Positions 51,961 through 61,378 of a DNA stretch of 64,000 nucleotides are shown piece by piece. The translations under genes were made by a program, and so were the position numbers. Each line of letters begins with the position of its first letter. Positions within the stretch are counted from its first letter, which is position 1. The stretch covers positions 1 to 64,000 of the forward strand of contig JABXKC010000021.1 of assembly GCA_013375495.1 (NCBI GenBank). Reading direction: 5' to 3'. Below the pieces are notes generated by a model. That model searched no databases, was not told where the DNA came from, and saw nothing but the letters and a program-made list of their open reading frames with translations. The stretch is from Promethearchaeota archaeon. GTDB taxonomy: Archaea; Asgardarchaeota; Lokiarchaeia; Sigynarchaeales; SOKP01.

Positions 51961-53298
51961 TTATTTAATCTTGTATTGACTTTTTAAGAAATTAACGATG
52001 TAGTCTTTGACTTTATTTCGATCCGGTAAACTTGCTACCATGCCATATATAGCAGCGTCTCCGTCTGAGGACGCTTCAGGATGCTCCTTAATTTCTTTAA
52101 CAGCGTCATTAAGATCCTTCAAGAACGTATCAACGATACTAGCATGGTGAGGATTAACCATCATATGTAAAGCGTTTGGGAATTGAATTCTGTCTAAATG
52201 CCATCCTTTCTTATCCATAATATCTCCTAAATTATAGATATCTACAACATCGGAGGTAAAGGAGAAAACGCTCATCACAGGCTCTCCAATAATATATAGT
52301 TCCGGGATTTGATTAATTCCATCAATTAATTCTTTGGTAGCCTTCATGACAATTTTAGCCAACCCTAAATACCCATCTTCTCCTAAAGCTTTCATTGAAG
52401 CCCACGCAGCAGCAATTGGACCGCCAGGTCGAGTTCCTCTCATAGAAGGGGATATGTATATGCCGCCTGTCCAGTCTGTATAGACTGAAAATTGATGTTT
52501 CCAGACTCTTTCTCTGCGATACATTATTGTAGATGCACCTTTAGCTCCGTATCCATATTTGTGGACATCTGCCGAAATAGAGGTCACTCCCGGTACTGAG
52601 AAATCAAAATCAGGGACTTTATTGCCAAGTTTCTTCACAAAAGGAAGCATGAAACCTCCAAGACAGGCATCAACATGCATTCCAATATCTCGTTCGCGAG
52701 CTATTGACGCGAGTTCTGAGATGGGATCAACCACACCTCTTGGAAAATCACACGCAGAACCGACCATTAATATCGTGTTATCGGTCAGAGCGTTTTCCAT
52801 AGCTTTTACATCTGCCCGATGGGTTTCTTTATCAACAGGTACTTTTACTATTTTTACTCCAAAATAATCTGCGGCTTTGTCAAAGGATGGATGCGCTGAA
52901 CTGGGTACAACCATCTCAGGCTCTTTAATATGGGGGAATTTTTCCCGCGCCCAATCTCTATAAGTTTTTACCGCCATTAAAAGACTTTCTGTTCCACCCG
53001 ATGTCATACTTCCACAACACCTGTTACCTCCTCCAAACAAGTCAACTGCCATAGAAATCACTTCCGTTTCAAATTTCTTTAAACTTGGAAAAGCCATGGG
53101 GCTAAGAGCGTTCTTTGAGAAAAACATAGTCGAGGCTTTTTTAAGCATTTCTGTGTGCTCCTCTGAAGCGTGATATACAAGGCTCCAAACCTTGCCGTCT
53201 TTCCAATTTATGTCTTCTTCCCGTATTTCTTCCATTTTTTTGAGAATTTCTTCTTCTAAGATTCCATTTTCTGGTAAAACTACTTTAGGTCTAGCCAT
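51961..53298 (-). CDS. Sphingosine-1-phosphate-lyase-like PLP enzyme
   Basis: The 445-residue protein is a group II PLP-dependent decarboxylase-fold enzyme. It shows TSGGTESLLMA (near 99), PSSAHPSF with the His that stacks on PLP (136), HVDACLGGFMLPF (Asp210) and the Schiff-base Lys247 in SADVHKYGYGAKGAS. The later RGTRPGGPIAAAWASMKALGEDGY is characteristic for sphingosine-1-phosphate lyases rather than glutamate or tyrosine decarboxylases. The N-terminal membrane helix of the eukaryotic enzyme is absent, as in bacterial homologues. Its natural substrate in an archaeon, where sphingolipids are not established, is unknown. Confidence 0.88.
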   Translation of the reverse strand: MARPKVVLPENGILEEEILKKMEEIREEDINWKDGKVWSLVYHASEEHTEMLKKASTMFFSKNALSPMAFPSLKKFETEVISMAVDLFGGGNRCCGSMTSGGTESLLMAVKTYRDWAREKFPHIKEPEMVVPSSAHPSFDKAADYFGVKIVKVPVDKETHRADVKAMENALTDNTILMVGSACDFPRGVVDPISELASIARERDIGMHVDACLGGFMLPFVKKLGNKVPDFDFSVPGVTSISADVHKYGYGAKGASTIMYRRERVWKHQFSVYTDWTGGIYISPSMRGTRPGGPIAAAWASMKALGEDGYLGLAKIVMKATKELIDGINQIPELYIIGEPVMSVFSFTSDVVDIYNLGDIMDKKGWHLDRIQFPNALHMMVNPHHASIVDTFLKDLNDAVKEIKEHPEASSDGDAAIYGMVASLPDRNKVKDYIVNFLKSQYKIK

Positions 53299-53413
53299 TT
53301 TTATTCACTAAATAAAATTTGATATTTGAATATCTAAATTAATTGTTGCATATTAAATCTACTTGAAATCAGAAATATGAGATAAAACGCTATAAAATAA
53401 GACTTTTATACTA

Positions 53414-53584
53414 TTAATGTAATACCTTAGAAGTTGATTTAAGTTTGTTTAATCCTGATTGATATTCCGAACACATTTTGTAATTAGGAAAATCACAAAC
53501 TTCCTTAGCTTTTGGAAGATGGCATGAACGCGTAAATGGGCACGATAATAACGATTCGTCCTTAGGCTCGAGTTCTATATTCAT
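53414..53584 (-). CDS. Small four-Cys protein
   Basis: The protein has about 56 residues with cysteines spaced as CPFTRSC, then VCDF, then MCSEY, a plausible zinc or iron-sulfur site. A strong GGAGG lies six bases before the ATG at 53584; the earlier ATG at 53599 overlaps that site and is not the start. It sits 115 bases downstream of the S1P-lyase-like gene's start region on the same strand, i.e. upstream in transcription. Function unknown. Confidence 0.65.
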   Translation of the reverse strand: MNIELEPKDESLLSCPFTRSCHLPKAKEVCDFPNYKMCSEYQSGLNKLKSTSKVLH

Positions 53585-53867
53585 TTCATACCTCCTCATT
53601 TAGAAAAAGTAACCTATCTTTTTCCATAGTAATTAACAGTTTGACATTATTAAATGTGACTGTTATAATCGCTAAATTCCTTAATCTTCTGTTAATTTGT
53701 ATAGCTGATCGTTTATACAAATTATTAAATCAGTAATAAAATTAATTTTAATCATAAAGCAATTTTTTCAAAATCTTATTAATGACATAAGGCGCAGATA
53801 ATTAAATAAGGAGAAACTAATCTAATAATAATACGCCTCCACATTAAGAATTATAGCTTCTAAATCG

Positions 53868-54941
53868 ATGAATGAGAACATAAACCTAAAAATTGAGAAT
53901 CAAACGGTTTTTTTTAAGTCTTCTGAAGATATGTCCGAATTAGAGGACGAATCGATTGATGTTATTATTACATCTCCGCCATATAACAGAGGAAAGATGT
54001 ATACTTCGGATAATGGTGAGAAGCACGACGATAAAATGGAGGAAAGTGAGTATCTATCGTTTTTAAGTGAAACTTGGAAGGAATGTTACCGAGTGGCAAA
54101 AAAAAACGCTGTATTTTTTCTTAATATTGGTGACTCTGCTTCTGATCAAGGTAAATCAGAAAAAGTTGCGATTTCTGCCGAAAATGCATCTTGGATACGA
54201 ATTCAAGATATAATTTGGGTTAAATCCTTTCTGGGAAAAGGCCATTATACGCCATCGGGGGGGAGTCGGCGGTTAAATAACCTCTGGGAACACGTGTATC
54301 TTTTTGTAAAAGATAAGACCGAGTATAAAATAGATCCAAAAGCAATTGGAATACCTTACACCGATAAATCGAATATTGGCAGATATTCCGACACGGATTT
54401 AAGAGATCCCGGTAATCTATGGTTGATCCCGTATGTAAAAACAACAGGAGCAAATATTAAGAAAGGTCACGACGCTCCGTTTCCAATTGGTCTCCCCTAT
54501 AGATGCGTTAAAATGGTTCCTAATGTGGAGACCGTTTTAGATCCATTTGGGGGAACTTGTTCAACTTTAGCAGCATGCTTGAAGTTAGAAGTAAAAGGTT
54601 ATGCTTATGAAAAATATCCCCGCGTTGAAGTTATTAAATCGAGAATTCTTGAAGGAAAAAACTATCACGAGAGCGAAGAAAATCTAATTCCTCATTTAGA
54701 GCTATCCCTAAAAATATTAACCGATTTGTTATCAGATTCCTCAATACTACTACCAGTTATAAAGTCTAAGGCTGAATTTACTAATATTCAAATTCTTTAC
54801 GAAGTCTTAAGCAATCTAAATTTTGATAATTCGTTTAAAAGAAGCGTAGAAAAAAGGATTGAATATTTTAAGGATTCTCTAAAAAAGATAAAAGAACAAG
54901 AAAATAAATATCGTCAAACGAAATTAAATTTTAAGACATGA
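53868..54941 (+). CDS. Beta-class DNA methyltransferase (N4-cytosine/N6-adenine)
   Basis: The 357-residue protein has the catalytic motif TSPPYN at residues 35-40 before the SAM-binding motif DPFGGTCST (near 226), the order of beta-class amino-methyltransferases. SPPY is usual for N4-cytosine methylation, but N6-adenine cannot be excluded. Sequence between them (WIRIQDIIWVKSFLGKG) carries the target-recognition part. No restriction endonuclease is adjacent, so it is a solitary methylase; the next gene is a Tag-like DNA glycosylase. The C-terminal 100 residues are helical and specific to this protein. Confidence 0.9.
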   Translation: MNENINLKIENQTVFFKSSEDMSELEDESIDVIITSPPYNRGKMYTSDNGEKHDDKMEESEYLSFLSETWKECYRVAKKNAVFFLNIGDSASDQGKSEKVAISAENASWIRIQDIIWVKSFLGKGHYTPSGGSRRLNNLWEHVYLFVKDKTEYKIDPKAIGIPYTDKSNIGRYSDTDLRDPGNLWLIPYVKTTGANIKKGHDAPFPIGLPYRCVKMVPNVETVLDPFGGTCSTLAACLKLEVKGYAYEKYPRVEVIKSRILEGKNYHESEENLIPHLELSLKILTDLLSDSSILLPVIKSKAEFTNIQILYEVLSNLNFDNSFKRSVEKRIEYFKDSLKKIKEQENKYRQTKLNFKT

Positions 54942-55065
54942 GCAATCCAAAATCTACTATTTATAAATATGATTATCTTTAAATATTTTTTAAATAATCA
55001 GTTGCCTTATTTTTTTAATGAAAAATAATCGTAAACTATAATTGGGTCAAATTTAAGAAATAATC

Positions 55066-55512
55066 ATGGCACAAAAAATTATTCCACCTCAAAGGAAGCC
55101 TGTAGATGAAAAAGGATATTTTGAAATTCTAAGCAAAGCTGTTTTTAACGCGGGATTCTCATATCAAGTAGTAAATACAAAATGGGAATGTATTAAGGAA
55201 GTTTTTGAGGAGTTTGACCCCGAAATTATCTCGAATTGGACGATTGATGAAATTTCAAATGCGTTAGAATCTCCAAAAATAATTCGGAATGCAAAAAAAG
55301 TAAAAGCAATAGTTTCTAACGCTAAAATTTTTCTAGAGATAATTAAGAAGCAGGGATCTTTTGAAGATTATCTGAAATCATTTAGAGAAAAATCTTACGA
55401 AGAGAAACAACAAATTATTGCAAAAAAATTTAAGTGGTTAGGACCAACAGGAGCACATTTTTTCTTATGGTCAATTGGAGAGAAAGTACCTCCTTGCGAG
55501 GCAATAATTTAA
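55066..55512 (+). CDS. Tag-like DNA-3-methyladenine glycosylase I family protein
   Basis: The 148-residue protein matches the core of the Tag family: FEILSKAVFNAGFSYQVVNTKWE, IIRNAKKVKAIVSNAKIFLEI, GSFEDYLKSF and LGPTGAHFFLW. Tag normally removes 3-methyladenine from DNA. The zinc-binding N-terminal Cys and C-terminal Cys/His of the bacterial enzyme are absent. By eye the base-pocket Glu (LEGQQAG in E. coli) is replaced and the pocket Trp is Tyr. It is thus a shortened, diverged member with uncertain activity. It lies 124 bases after the DNA methyltransferase on the same strand. Confidence 0.72.
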   Translation: MAQKIIPPQRKPVDEKGYFEILSKAVFNAGFSYQVVNTKWECIKEVFEEFDPEIISNWTIDEISNALESPKIIRNAKKVKAIVSNAKIFLEIIKKQGSFEDYLKSFREKSYEEKQQIIAKKFKWLGPTGAHFFLWSIGEKVPPCEAII

Positions 55513-55646
55513 TAAAGTAAAAATTTTAAATACACTAGCAAAAATCTTAAGAAAAAGAATAACTTATTTTGAATATTAAACTATATTAAGACTTATTAAT
55601 CATAATCCATAGAAGTGCAATTTCAATATTTAGAGATTAATGTATC

Positions 55647-56249
55647 ATGGCAGGACTAACATATACTCCGGCAGAATTTAACACAATAATAACAATGCTA
55701 GGTTGCTTATGTGCTACAGTACAAGCGGCGACTGGAGCATACGCGGGTTACAAGAAAAAAAAAATATCGCTCTTAAAAACAAACGATATATTATTTAGGT
55801 CTCATAGAGCTTTTGGAGGATTTGCGACGACATTATACTTTTTAGGTTTATTTGCGGGGATCACAGGATTTATTACTGCAATATTTTTCGGAGGACCTCC
55901 CTTTTTTGAAATATCTGATTTAAGTTTTAACTTTCATGTATGGCCTAGTTTTGCAATTGCCGTTATTATTATATGGAAAACATATATATCATATTTTCGA
56001 AAACCCCACATTTATAAACTATGGAAATGGTTAGGTGCCGCGACTTTTATCGCATGGTCCTTTAATTGGATCACTTCTGCGTTTTCTTATTACTTGAGAA
56101 CTATACCATCAGGTCCACCACAAACACATCCTCCACCAACATTTCTGCTTCCAATTGAATTGATGTGGCTTCAAATAATTCTCCCATTTATGATAGGAGC
56201 TCTATTAGGTTTTATTATTGTAAGGAAGGCAGATAAAAAAGAAAGGTAA
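55647..56249 (+). CDS. Small polytopic membrane protein, possibly cytochrome-b-like
   Basis: The 200-residue protein has about five membrane helices. His residues sit near helix starts (FRSHRAFGGFATTLYFLG, FNFHVWPSFAIAVIII), and a third in HIYKLWKWLG. This resembles the DUF4079/DUF420-like or b561-like small membrane proteins that may bind haem, but the assignment is weak. The C-terminus is basic and cytosolic (RKADKKER). No operon partner is clear. Confidence 0.6.
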   Translation: MAGLTYTPAEFNTIITMLGCLCATVQAATGAYAGYKKKKISLLKTNDILFRSHRAFGGFATTLYFLGLFAGITGFITAIFFGGPPFFEISDLSFNFHVWPSFAIAVIIIWKTYISYFRKPHIYKLWKWLGAATFIAWSFNWITSAFSYYLRTIPSGPPQTHPPPTFLLPIELMWLQIILPFMIGALLGFIIVRKADKKER

Positions 56250-56333
56250 GTGTATTGAATTTTTATATTATAAGAAAAACTTTTTTATAATTAGTTATAG
56301 TGTTATATTGTTAAAACATAAGAGGTGTATTTA

Positions 56334-56702
56334 ATGCCAAGATTGGTTCACTTTGAAATGAATGTAAAAGATGTACATAAGACAATAGCATTTTATGAAG
56401 AAGTGTTTGGTTGGATGTTTCAAAAATGGGATGGTCCGATGGATTACTGGCTTATTATGACGGGTGACGAAAATGAACCTGGGATCGACGGGGGATTAGG
56501 CTACGAAGAGGAAGGATTCCCGAAAGTTGTAAACACCATTGATGTTGATGACATTGACGATGTAATTAAAAAAATTGAAAAAAACGGGGGAGAAATAGTG
56601 AACCCTAAGCACGCAGTACCAGGTGTTGGCTGGTTGGCCTACTTCAAAGATTCTGAGGGTGTTATGTCCGGGATAATGCAGAACGATCCCAAAGCTATCT
56701 AA
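56334..56702 (+). CDS. VOC-family (glyoxalase/bleomycin-resistance-like) protein
   Basis: The 122-residue protein has the paired beta-alpha-beta-beta-beta modules of the vicinal oxygen chelate fold: LVHFEMNVKDVHKTIAFYEEVFGW at the start, then NTIDVDDIDDVIKKIEKNGGEIV and GWLAYFKDSEG. Metal ligands are at the usual His and Glu positions only in part. The true start is the ATG at 56334, six bases after GAGGTG. It converges with the ligase gene by ten bases. Confidence 0.88.
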   Translation: MPRLVHFEMNVKDVHKTIAFYEEVFGWMFQKWDGPMDYWLIMTGDENEPGIDGGLGYEEEGFPKVVNTIDVDDIDDVIKKIEKNGGEIVNPKHAVPGVGWLAYFKDSEGVMSGIMQNDPKAI

Positions 56703-56711
56703 TCCTTTTTT

Positions 56712-58361
56712 TTATTTTATCCCAAGCCTTTCTTTTTCTAGTTTGACTAGTTCTCTTCTTAAAATTTTACCTGAGCCCGATTTTTGGATACTATCAACGA
56801 ACTCAACCTCTCGAATCTTTTTATAGGCAGAAATCCTTTCCGCGACCCAATCTATGATCTCTTGCTCGGTGACTTTTCCTTTTGACTCTGATTTTAAAAT
56901 AATAAAAGCTTTCGGAATTTCTCCCACATCTAATTCTTTAGACGGTTTGCCTATTACAGCAGCGTCAGAAATATGAGGATTGTTAAATAACAAATCTTCA
57001 AGTTCTGCCGGAGCGATACTCCATCCTTTATATTTAATCATTTCCTTTATCCGATCGAGGAGGTGCTCGTATTCTTCATCGTCAATGTATGCCATATCGC
57101 CAGTTCTTAACCATTTTTCCCCAGTTTTAGGATCAGTCCAAAAGGCACCTTCGGTAGCTTCTGGTCGGTTCCAATAACCCTTCATAACTTGAGGTCCTTT
57201 TATAACTAGTTCACCAATATCTCCGCGATTTGGTAGTTCTTCGCTTGTTTCTAAGTCGATTATCTTATGAAAAGTATCTGGTATTAAGGTTCCTTGGGAT
57301 TCCATCTTAGGTCGGGACATGGGATTAACGGCAACCACAGGGGAGGCTTCGGTTAAGCCCCAACCATGTTGAATGGTCACATTTTTAGCGTTACACTTTT
57401 CCTTTGCTAACTTATAAAACCTTTCAAGAAGTTCGAGTGGGATAGGTGCTCCGCCATTGTTAACAACCTTTAGGTCGTCCCAATCATACCCTTTAACTCC
57501 TGGTTCTTCGAGGTGTCTGACGACCGCTAGAAAAATGGGGGGCACACATAGACTGTATGTCACTCTATATTTTTCTAACAACTCACAATATTCTTTCACA
57601 TCGAATCGAGGTGTCACAACCTGTGATGCCCCTAACCAAATTGCTTGGTTCATGCACACACTAAGACCATAGATATGGTAAAGTGGTAGCACAGTCATTG
57701 CGATGTCAAACTCGCTTAATTCAAACATGGGACTTGCTTGTGCTACATTTGATACCATATTGTAGTGGGTAAGCATAGTTCCTTTAGGTAAGCCCGTAGT
57801 CCCACTTGTATACATTAGTGCTGCGAGATCTTCTTTAGGTTTGAATTCATAATCTGGAGGATCAGGTATAGTTGTTTTCATAAGTTCTGACCATTTTAAA
57901 ATTCCCTCCGGGAGTTTTATTTTCTCCTCATTCTTTTCTGATTCAATAATTATTATTCTTTTAAGATTAGTATTATCTTTGATTGCAGCTACAATGGAGT
58001 ATAACGGTTCGAAGACGATTATAGTTTCTGCTCCAGAGTCATTTGCTTCGTATTTAACCTCAGCCTCTTTGAATAAGGGATTCATGGGGACTAATATTGC
58101 ACCCGCTTGTTCTAACCCATAAAACGCTATTTCCCATTCAATTGAATTGTGGGCATATAAGGCAACTCTATCGCCTTTTTTTACGCCTAAATTTTTTAAA
58201 GCTGTAGCAAAAATGTCTACTTGCTCTTTAAATTGCTTGAAAGTCATTTCCTTAGGGTAAAGAAACGCTAATTTTTCGGGAAATATTTCAGCGGTGTTTT
58301 CTAAAACTTTATGGATGGGAATTTCGGGATAATAAAGGTGACCTCTTTTATATCTAACCAT
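56712..58361 (-). CDS. AMP-forming acyl-CoA synthetase (fatty-acid CoA ligase)
   Basis: The 549-residue protein belongs to the ANL superfamily: P-loop MYTSGTTGLPKGTMLTH (near 185), the GWGLTEASPV motif, LRTGDMAYIDDE and the C-terminal GKILRRELV with the catalytic Lys of the hinge domain. The enzyme activates a carboxylic acid to acyl-AMP and then acyl-CoA. The sequence is closest to medium/long-chain fatty acid ligases. Nearby genes for acyl-CoA handling are the thioesterase at 49145 and, further, the ADP-forming synthetase at 688. Confidence 0.93.
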   Translation of the reverse strand: MVRYKRGHLYYPEIPIHKVLENTAEIFPEKLAFLYPKEMTFKQFKEQVDIFATALKNLGVKKGDRVALYAHNSIEWEIAFYGLEQAGAILVPMNPLFKEAEVKYEANDSGAETIIVFEPLYSIVAAIKDNTNLKRIIIIESEKNEEKIKLPEGILKWSELMKTTIPDPPDYEFKPKEDLAALMYTSGTTGLPKGTMLTHYNMVSNVAQASPMFELSEFDIAMTVLPLYHIYGLSVCMNQAIWLGASQVVTPRFDVKEYCELLEKYRVTYSLCVPPIFLAVVRHLEEPGVKGYDWDDLKVVNNGGAPIPLELLERFYKLAKEKCNAKNVTIQHGWGLTEASPVVAVNPMSRPKMESQGTLIPDTFHKIIDLETSEELPNRGDIGELVIKGPQVMKGYWNRPEATEGAFWTDPKTGEKWLRTGDMAYIDDEEYEHLLDRIKEMIKYKGWSIAPAELEDLLFNNPHISDAAVIGKPSKELDVGEIPKAFIILKSESKGKVTEQEIIDWVAERISAYKKIREVEFVDSIQKSGSGKILRRELVKLEKERLGIK

Positions 58362-58594
58362 GTGAATTAACTCTTTAGTTCATAATTTCCTATAGATAAT
58401 TTTTTAATTTCGATGAAATGAATTTGTTTTACTTATATAAAAATTTAGTGCAAATGAGATTATCTCTTCTCACATTTTTATTTCTTACAAAGTTGTATAA
58501 TTGTGAAAACATTTATAAATAAAAAAATTGAATATTAATTGCTTTTTATTAAAAAGCTTATTTAATCAAAAAAAAATTGAGAGGTTTGTTGTTT

Positions 58595-60481
58595 ATGGAA
58601 AGAGACAAACGAATTAAACTATATTTCTTAATTTCGGTGTTATTAATCTTTTTTTCCGGTGCGATGGCTGCTGGATTTCAGACTAATTTTGGAACGATTG
58701 ATGTTCAAGAAGTTGCTATAGTAGACGATCTTGGTAATAAAATTGTAGCAAAATTGTATCGTCCTATAGATGTAAGCGCTAGTAATCCAGCACCTGGAGT
58801 TCTAGGGATGCATGGTTATAATAATGATAAAGATGTTCAGAGGCCTGTTGCATTGGAGTTAGCGAAAGCGGGTATTGTAGTTTTAACAATTGATAGACCA
58901 GCTCATGGAGATTCTGAAGGAGAGGAAGAATATCTCGTAGGAAACCTTGATGCTGCATATAAATGGTTAGCTGGCTGTTCTTTTGTCGATGGAACTAGTA
59001 TGGGTCTTTATGGTCATTCTATGGGATATATACTAGGTTCAATAATAGCAGCGTTGAATCCTGACCATGATGCATGTGTATTCGAAACTTTTCCTCCATT
59101 TGTGTACAATTTTACTATACTAAATAATGTATTACATATCTGGTCAGAATATGAGGAGTGGTACGATCTTCCTTATTTATATATTACTGGTACTTTGCCT
59201 TCTCCTTTTTATACATCAGATATGACAGTAGCTCAAGTTGTAGCACAAGGGATGTCCGTTCTTGAGATAAATGCTGGCTTAGCGCCAGGCACTGGTGAAA
59301 CAGATACAACTTATGGAAGTTTTATAGCAGGAGATGCATATAGGGAACATTTAGCTAAGGGGTTAACTCATCCTGGTCAAACTATGGATCCAACATGTAC
59401 CGCAGAGATTACAGCATGGATGTTACAAGCTTTATCTGGATTATCAGAAACTGATGCATGGGCAATCGCTGCTATTTCAGGACAAACATTCATAATATTA
59501 GAAATCTTTGGAGGTTTAGCGTTGCTTTTTAGCTTTGTATCTGTTATTTTCTTGTGCTTATTGCTATTGAAAACCAAATTCTTCGCTGAAGTTAAACAAC
59601 CTATGCCTGAACGCGTTGTAACAAAAGACAAGAGATTATGGTGGATTTTTGCTTCAGTTAATACAGTAATTGCGGGGATATTTTTCGGTTTGTTTACGCA
59701 CGCAGACGTACACTGGGCTGCAGAAGGATCAGAGACTTGGGGCGCCCCTTGGATTATGGGTATGATGAATAATTGGGCAGGATTTTATCTTACAACTGCT
59801 GCTTGTGCTGCCTTTTTGGTAAGCTTATGGGTTCTAGTTATTAATAGGAAAGAAAGAGGTAATGTAACATTCTATGATCTTGGAGTTACCTATGATAAGG
59901 AAAAGTTCTTTACAACCATTAAAAATAAAGGACACTGGCAAATTTTTGGAAAAACCGCTTTGCTTGCGCTAATATTTTTTGGATGGATGTATCTGCTCGT
60001 AAGTATTTTCCAAACATACTTTTTAATCGAATTCAGAATTTTCTGGACATTTGCGAAAATGTTTACTCCCCAACGGTTCTTAATGTTTTTACTTTACCTG
60101 CCTATATTTGTACCATTTTTCCTAATAAATGGTGGAGCGTTCTTATTCGGGCAAATTCGACAAGAAGAGGGTAGTACATCAATAAAAACCCATCTAATTT
60201 GGTGGCTTAAAACTTTGTTTGCTATGTTGCTTGGACTCTTAATTCTATTCTTGGTTCAATATATCGGAGTAGCTTTTGGTAATTACCCATATAATGGCGC
60301 AAATTTCCAACCAATAATGCCAATCCAATTGATGTCAGCAATACCTTTGTCTGGATTAATTTATTTCTTTATGATCTTCTTCTATCGTAAAACGGGAAAA
60401 ATATATCTTGGATCATTTTTTGGGGCTATCATTACAGTTTGGTTTTTTACGGTTGGTACCATTGCAGCAGCAGGATTATAA
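58595..60481 (+). CDS. Alpha/beta hydrolase with C-terminal polytopic membrane domain
   Basis: The 628-residue protein has a signal-like membrane helix at its start (LYFLISVLLIFFSGAMAAG). An alpha/beta hydrolase domain of dienelactone-hydrolase/peptidase S9-like type then follows, with oxyanion region PGVLGMHGYNND and nucleophile GHSMG. From residue about 305 there are roughly seven membrane helices. The hydrolase part should face outside. An acid/His pair after the nucleophile is probable (HLAKGLTHPGQTMDP) but not sure. The start is the ATG ten bases after GAGAGG; a TTG lies at 58577. The fusion to a membrane domain is unusual. Confidence 0.82.
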   Translation: MERDKRIKLYFLISVLLIFFSGAMAAGFQTNFGTIDVQEVAIVDDLGNKIVAKLYRPIDVSASNPAPGVLGMHGYNNDKDVQRPVALELAKAGIVVLTIDRPAHGDSEGEEEYLVGNLDAAYKWLAGCSFVDGTSMGLYGHSMGYILGSIIAALNPDHDACVFETFPPFVYNFTILNNVLHIWSEYEEWYDLPYLYITGTLPSPFYTSDMTVAQVVAQGMSVLEINAGLAPGTGETDTTYGSFIAGDAYREHLAKGLTHPGQTMDPTCTAEITAWMLQALSGLSETDAWAIAAISGQTFIILEIFGGLALLFSFVSVIFLCLLLLKTKFFAEVKQPMPERVVTKDKRLWWIFASVNTVIAGIFFGLFTHADVHWAAEGSETWGAPWIMGMMNNWAGFYLTTAACAAFLVSLWVLVINRKERGNVTFYDLGVTYDKEKFFTTIKNKGHWQIFGKTALLALIFFGWMYLLVSIFQTYFLIEFRIFWTFAKMFTPQRFLMFLLYLPIFVPFFLINGGAFLFGQIRQEEGSTSIKTHLIWWLKTLFAMLLGLLILFLVQYIGVAFGNYPYNGANFQPIMPIQLMSAIPLSGLIYFFMIFFYRKTGKIYLGSFFGAIITVWFFTVGTIAAAGL

Positions 60482-60498
60482 AAATTTAATTATTTAAC

Positions 60499-60509
60499 TT
60501 TTTTTTTTT
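60499..60509 (+). terminator. T11 tract after membrane hydrolase
   Basis: Eleven T begin 18 bases after the stop of the 58595 gene, fitting archaeal U-tract termination. Confidence 0.5.
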
Positions 60510-60547
60510 AATTTACTTAACTGAATTAACCGGTTAATTTATGAAAT

Positions 60548-60916
60548 TTAGATATAACTAGATGTTTTTTTTTTGTAAAAGTTTAATGCAAATTCAGTTC
60601 TTCTTTGGAAGTATTTTTCAAATACACCCGGTAGAATCGGTTCTAGAGCGTACTTATTTCCCATTTTATGAAGAGTTCCTACTCTTACAGAGCGAGACAA
60701 AATCTTTTTCAATTCACTTCTAGGAATTCCGGTTTTTTCTTCCAACTTTTTCAATGTTATAGATTTGTCAGCGCTTTCAAATTGGGATAATATTTTTATT
60801 TCTTCCTCATTCCAGAAAGTCTTTAATAATTCAATTGTTTTCTTGTGTTTGGGTACTTCTAGTGGCCCTAATGTGAGCTTTTGACGGAGAATATCATAAT
60901 AATCTGCTTAAACCAT
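60548..60916 (-). pseudogene. Remnant of a ferredoxin-family gene's N-terminal domain
   Basis: The leftward frame from an ATG at 60916 reads MV, then TAA, then ADYYDILRQKLTLGPLEVPK, then a helical and winged-helix-like region (LKKLEEKTGIPRSELKKIL, GNKYALEPILPGVFEKYF) before running into an unrelated tail and stop at 60548. This N-terminal domain is one I associate with larger 4Fe-4S proteins in Asgard and related genomes. The early stop and the loss of all cluster motifs mark it as broken. An internal Met (60754) could start only a 68-residue fragment. Confidence 0.7.
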
Positions 60917-60961
60917 AGTCAGTATTAGATTTGTGTTATATAAAAAACTATCTCTTCCAGC

Positions 60962-61158
60962 TTACAGTTTTGTCAATTCTTCAATAAGGTATCGTTGTGC
61001 TTTTAACAAAGAATAAGTTCATCTTCTTTAAGATAACTTTGATTATGCTTAATTTCTTCAACGATTTCATTAAAAATTTCCATATAATATTTTTTTGGAC
61101 TCTTTTTTAGCAATGAAATATCTTCATCTAACCATTTCCTTTCTTTTAAGGCTTTCAT
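60962..61158 (-). pseudogene. Small helical protein gene with frameshift
   Basis: A strong AGGAG lies nine bases before an ATG at 61158. The frame reads MKALKERKWLDEDISLLKK and on to KEDELILC, then stops at 61003. A one-base frame change continues it as LLKAQRYLIEELTKL with a stop at 60962, a natural amphipathic end. So this was probably a 65-residue helical protein, now frameshifted. It is 45 bases upstream of the broken ferredoxin-family gene on the same strand and may have been its operon partner. The gap 61159-61378 shows nothing. Confidence 0.55.
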
Positions 61159-61378
61159 TTCTATTAGCTCCTAGAAATAACAATAATCGAATTTTTCACA
61201 TAGAGAACTAATTAAAATTATCAATGAGTACTAAATAAAGGAAAATGGTAAACAATTGAACTATGTTCTTGCCCAAAAGGAATTTCTCATCAAAATTATG
61301 TCGATTTTTACAAAATAGAATAGATCTTATATCAGTTTTTATTTTGAATTACAAATTTCCATGTAAGCAGAATTTAGA

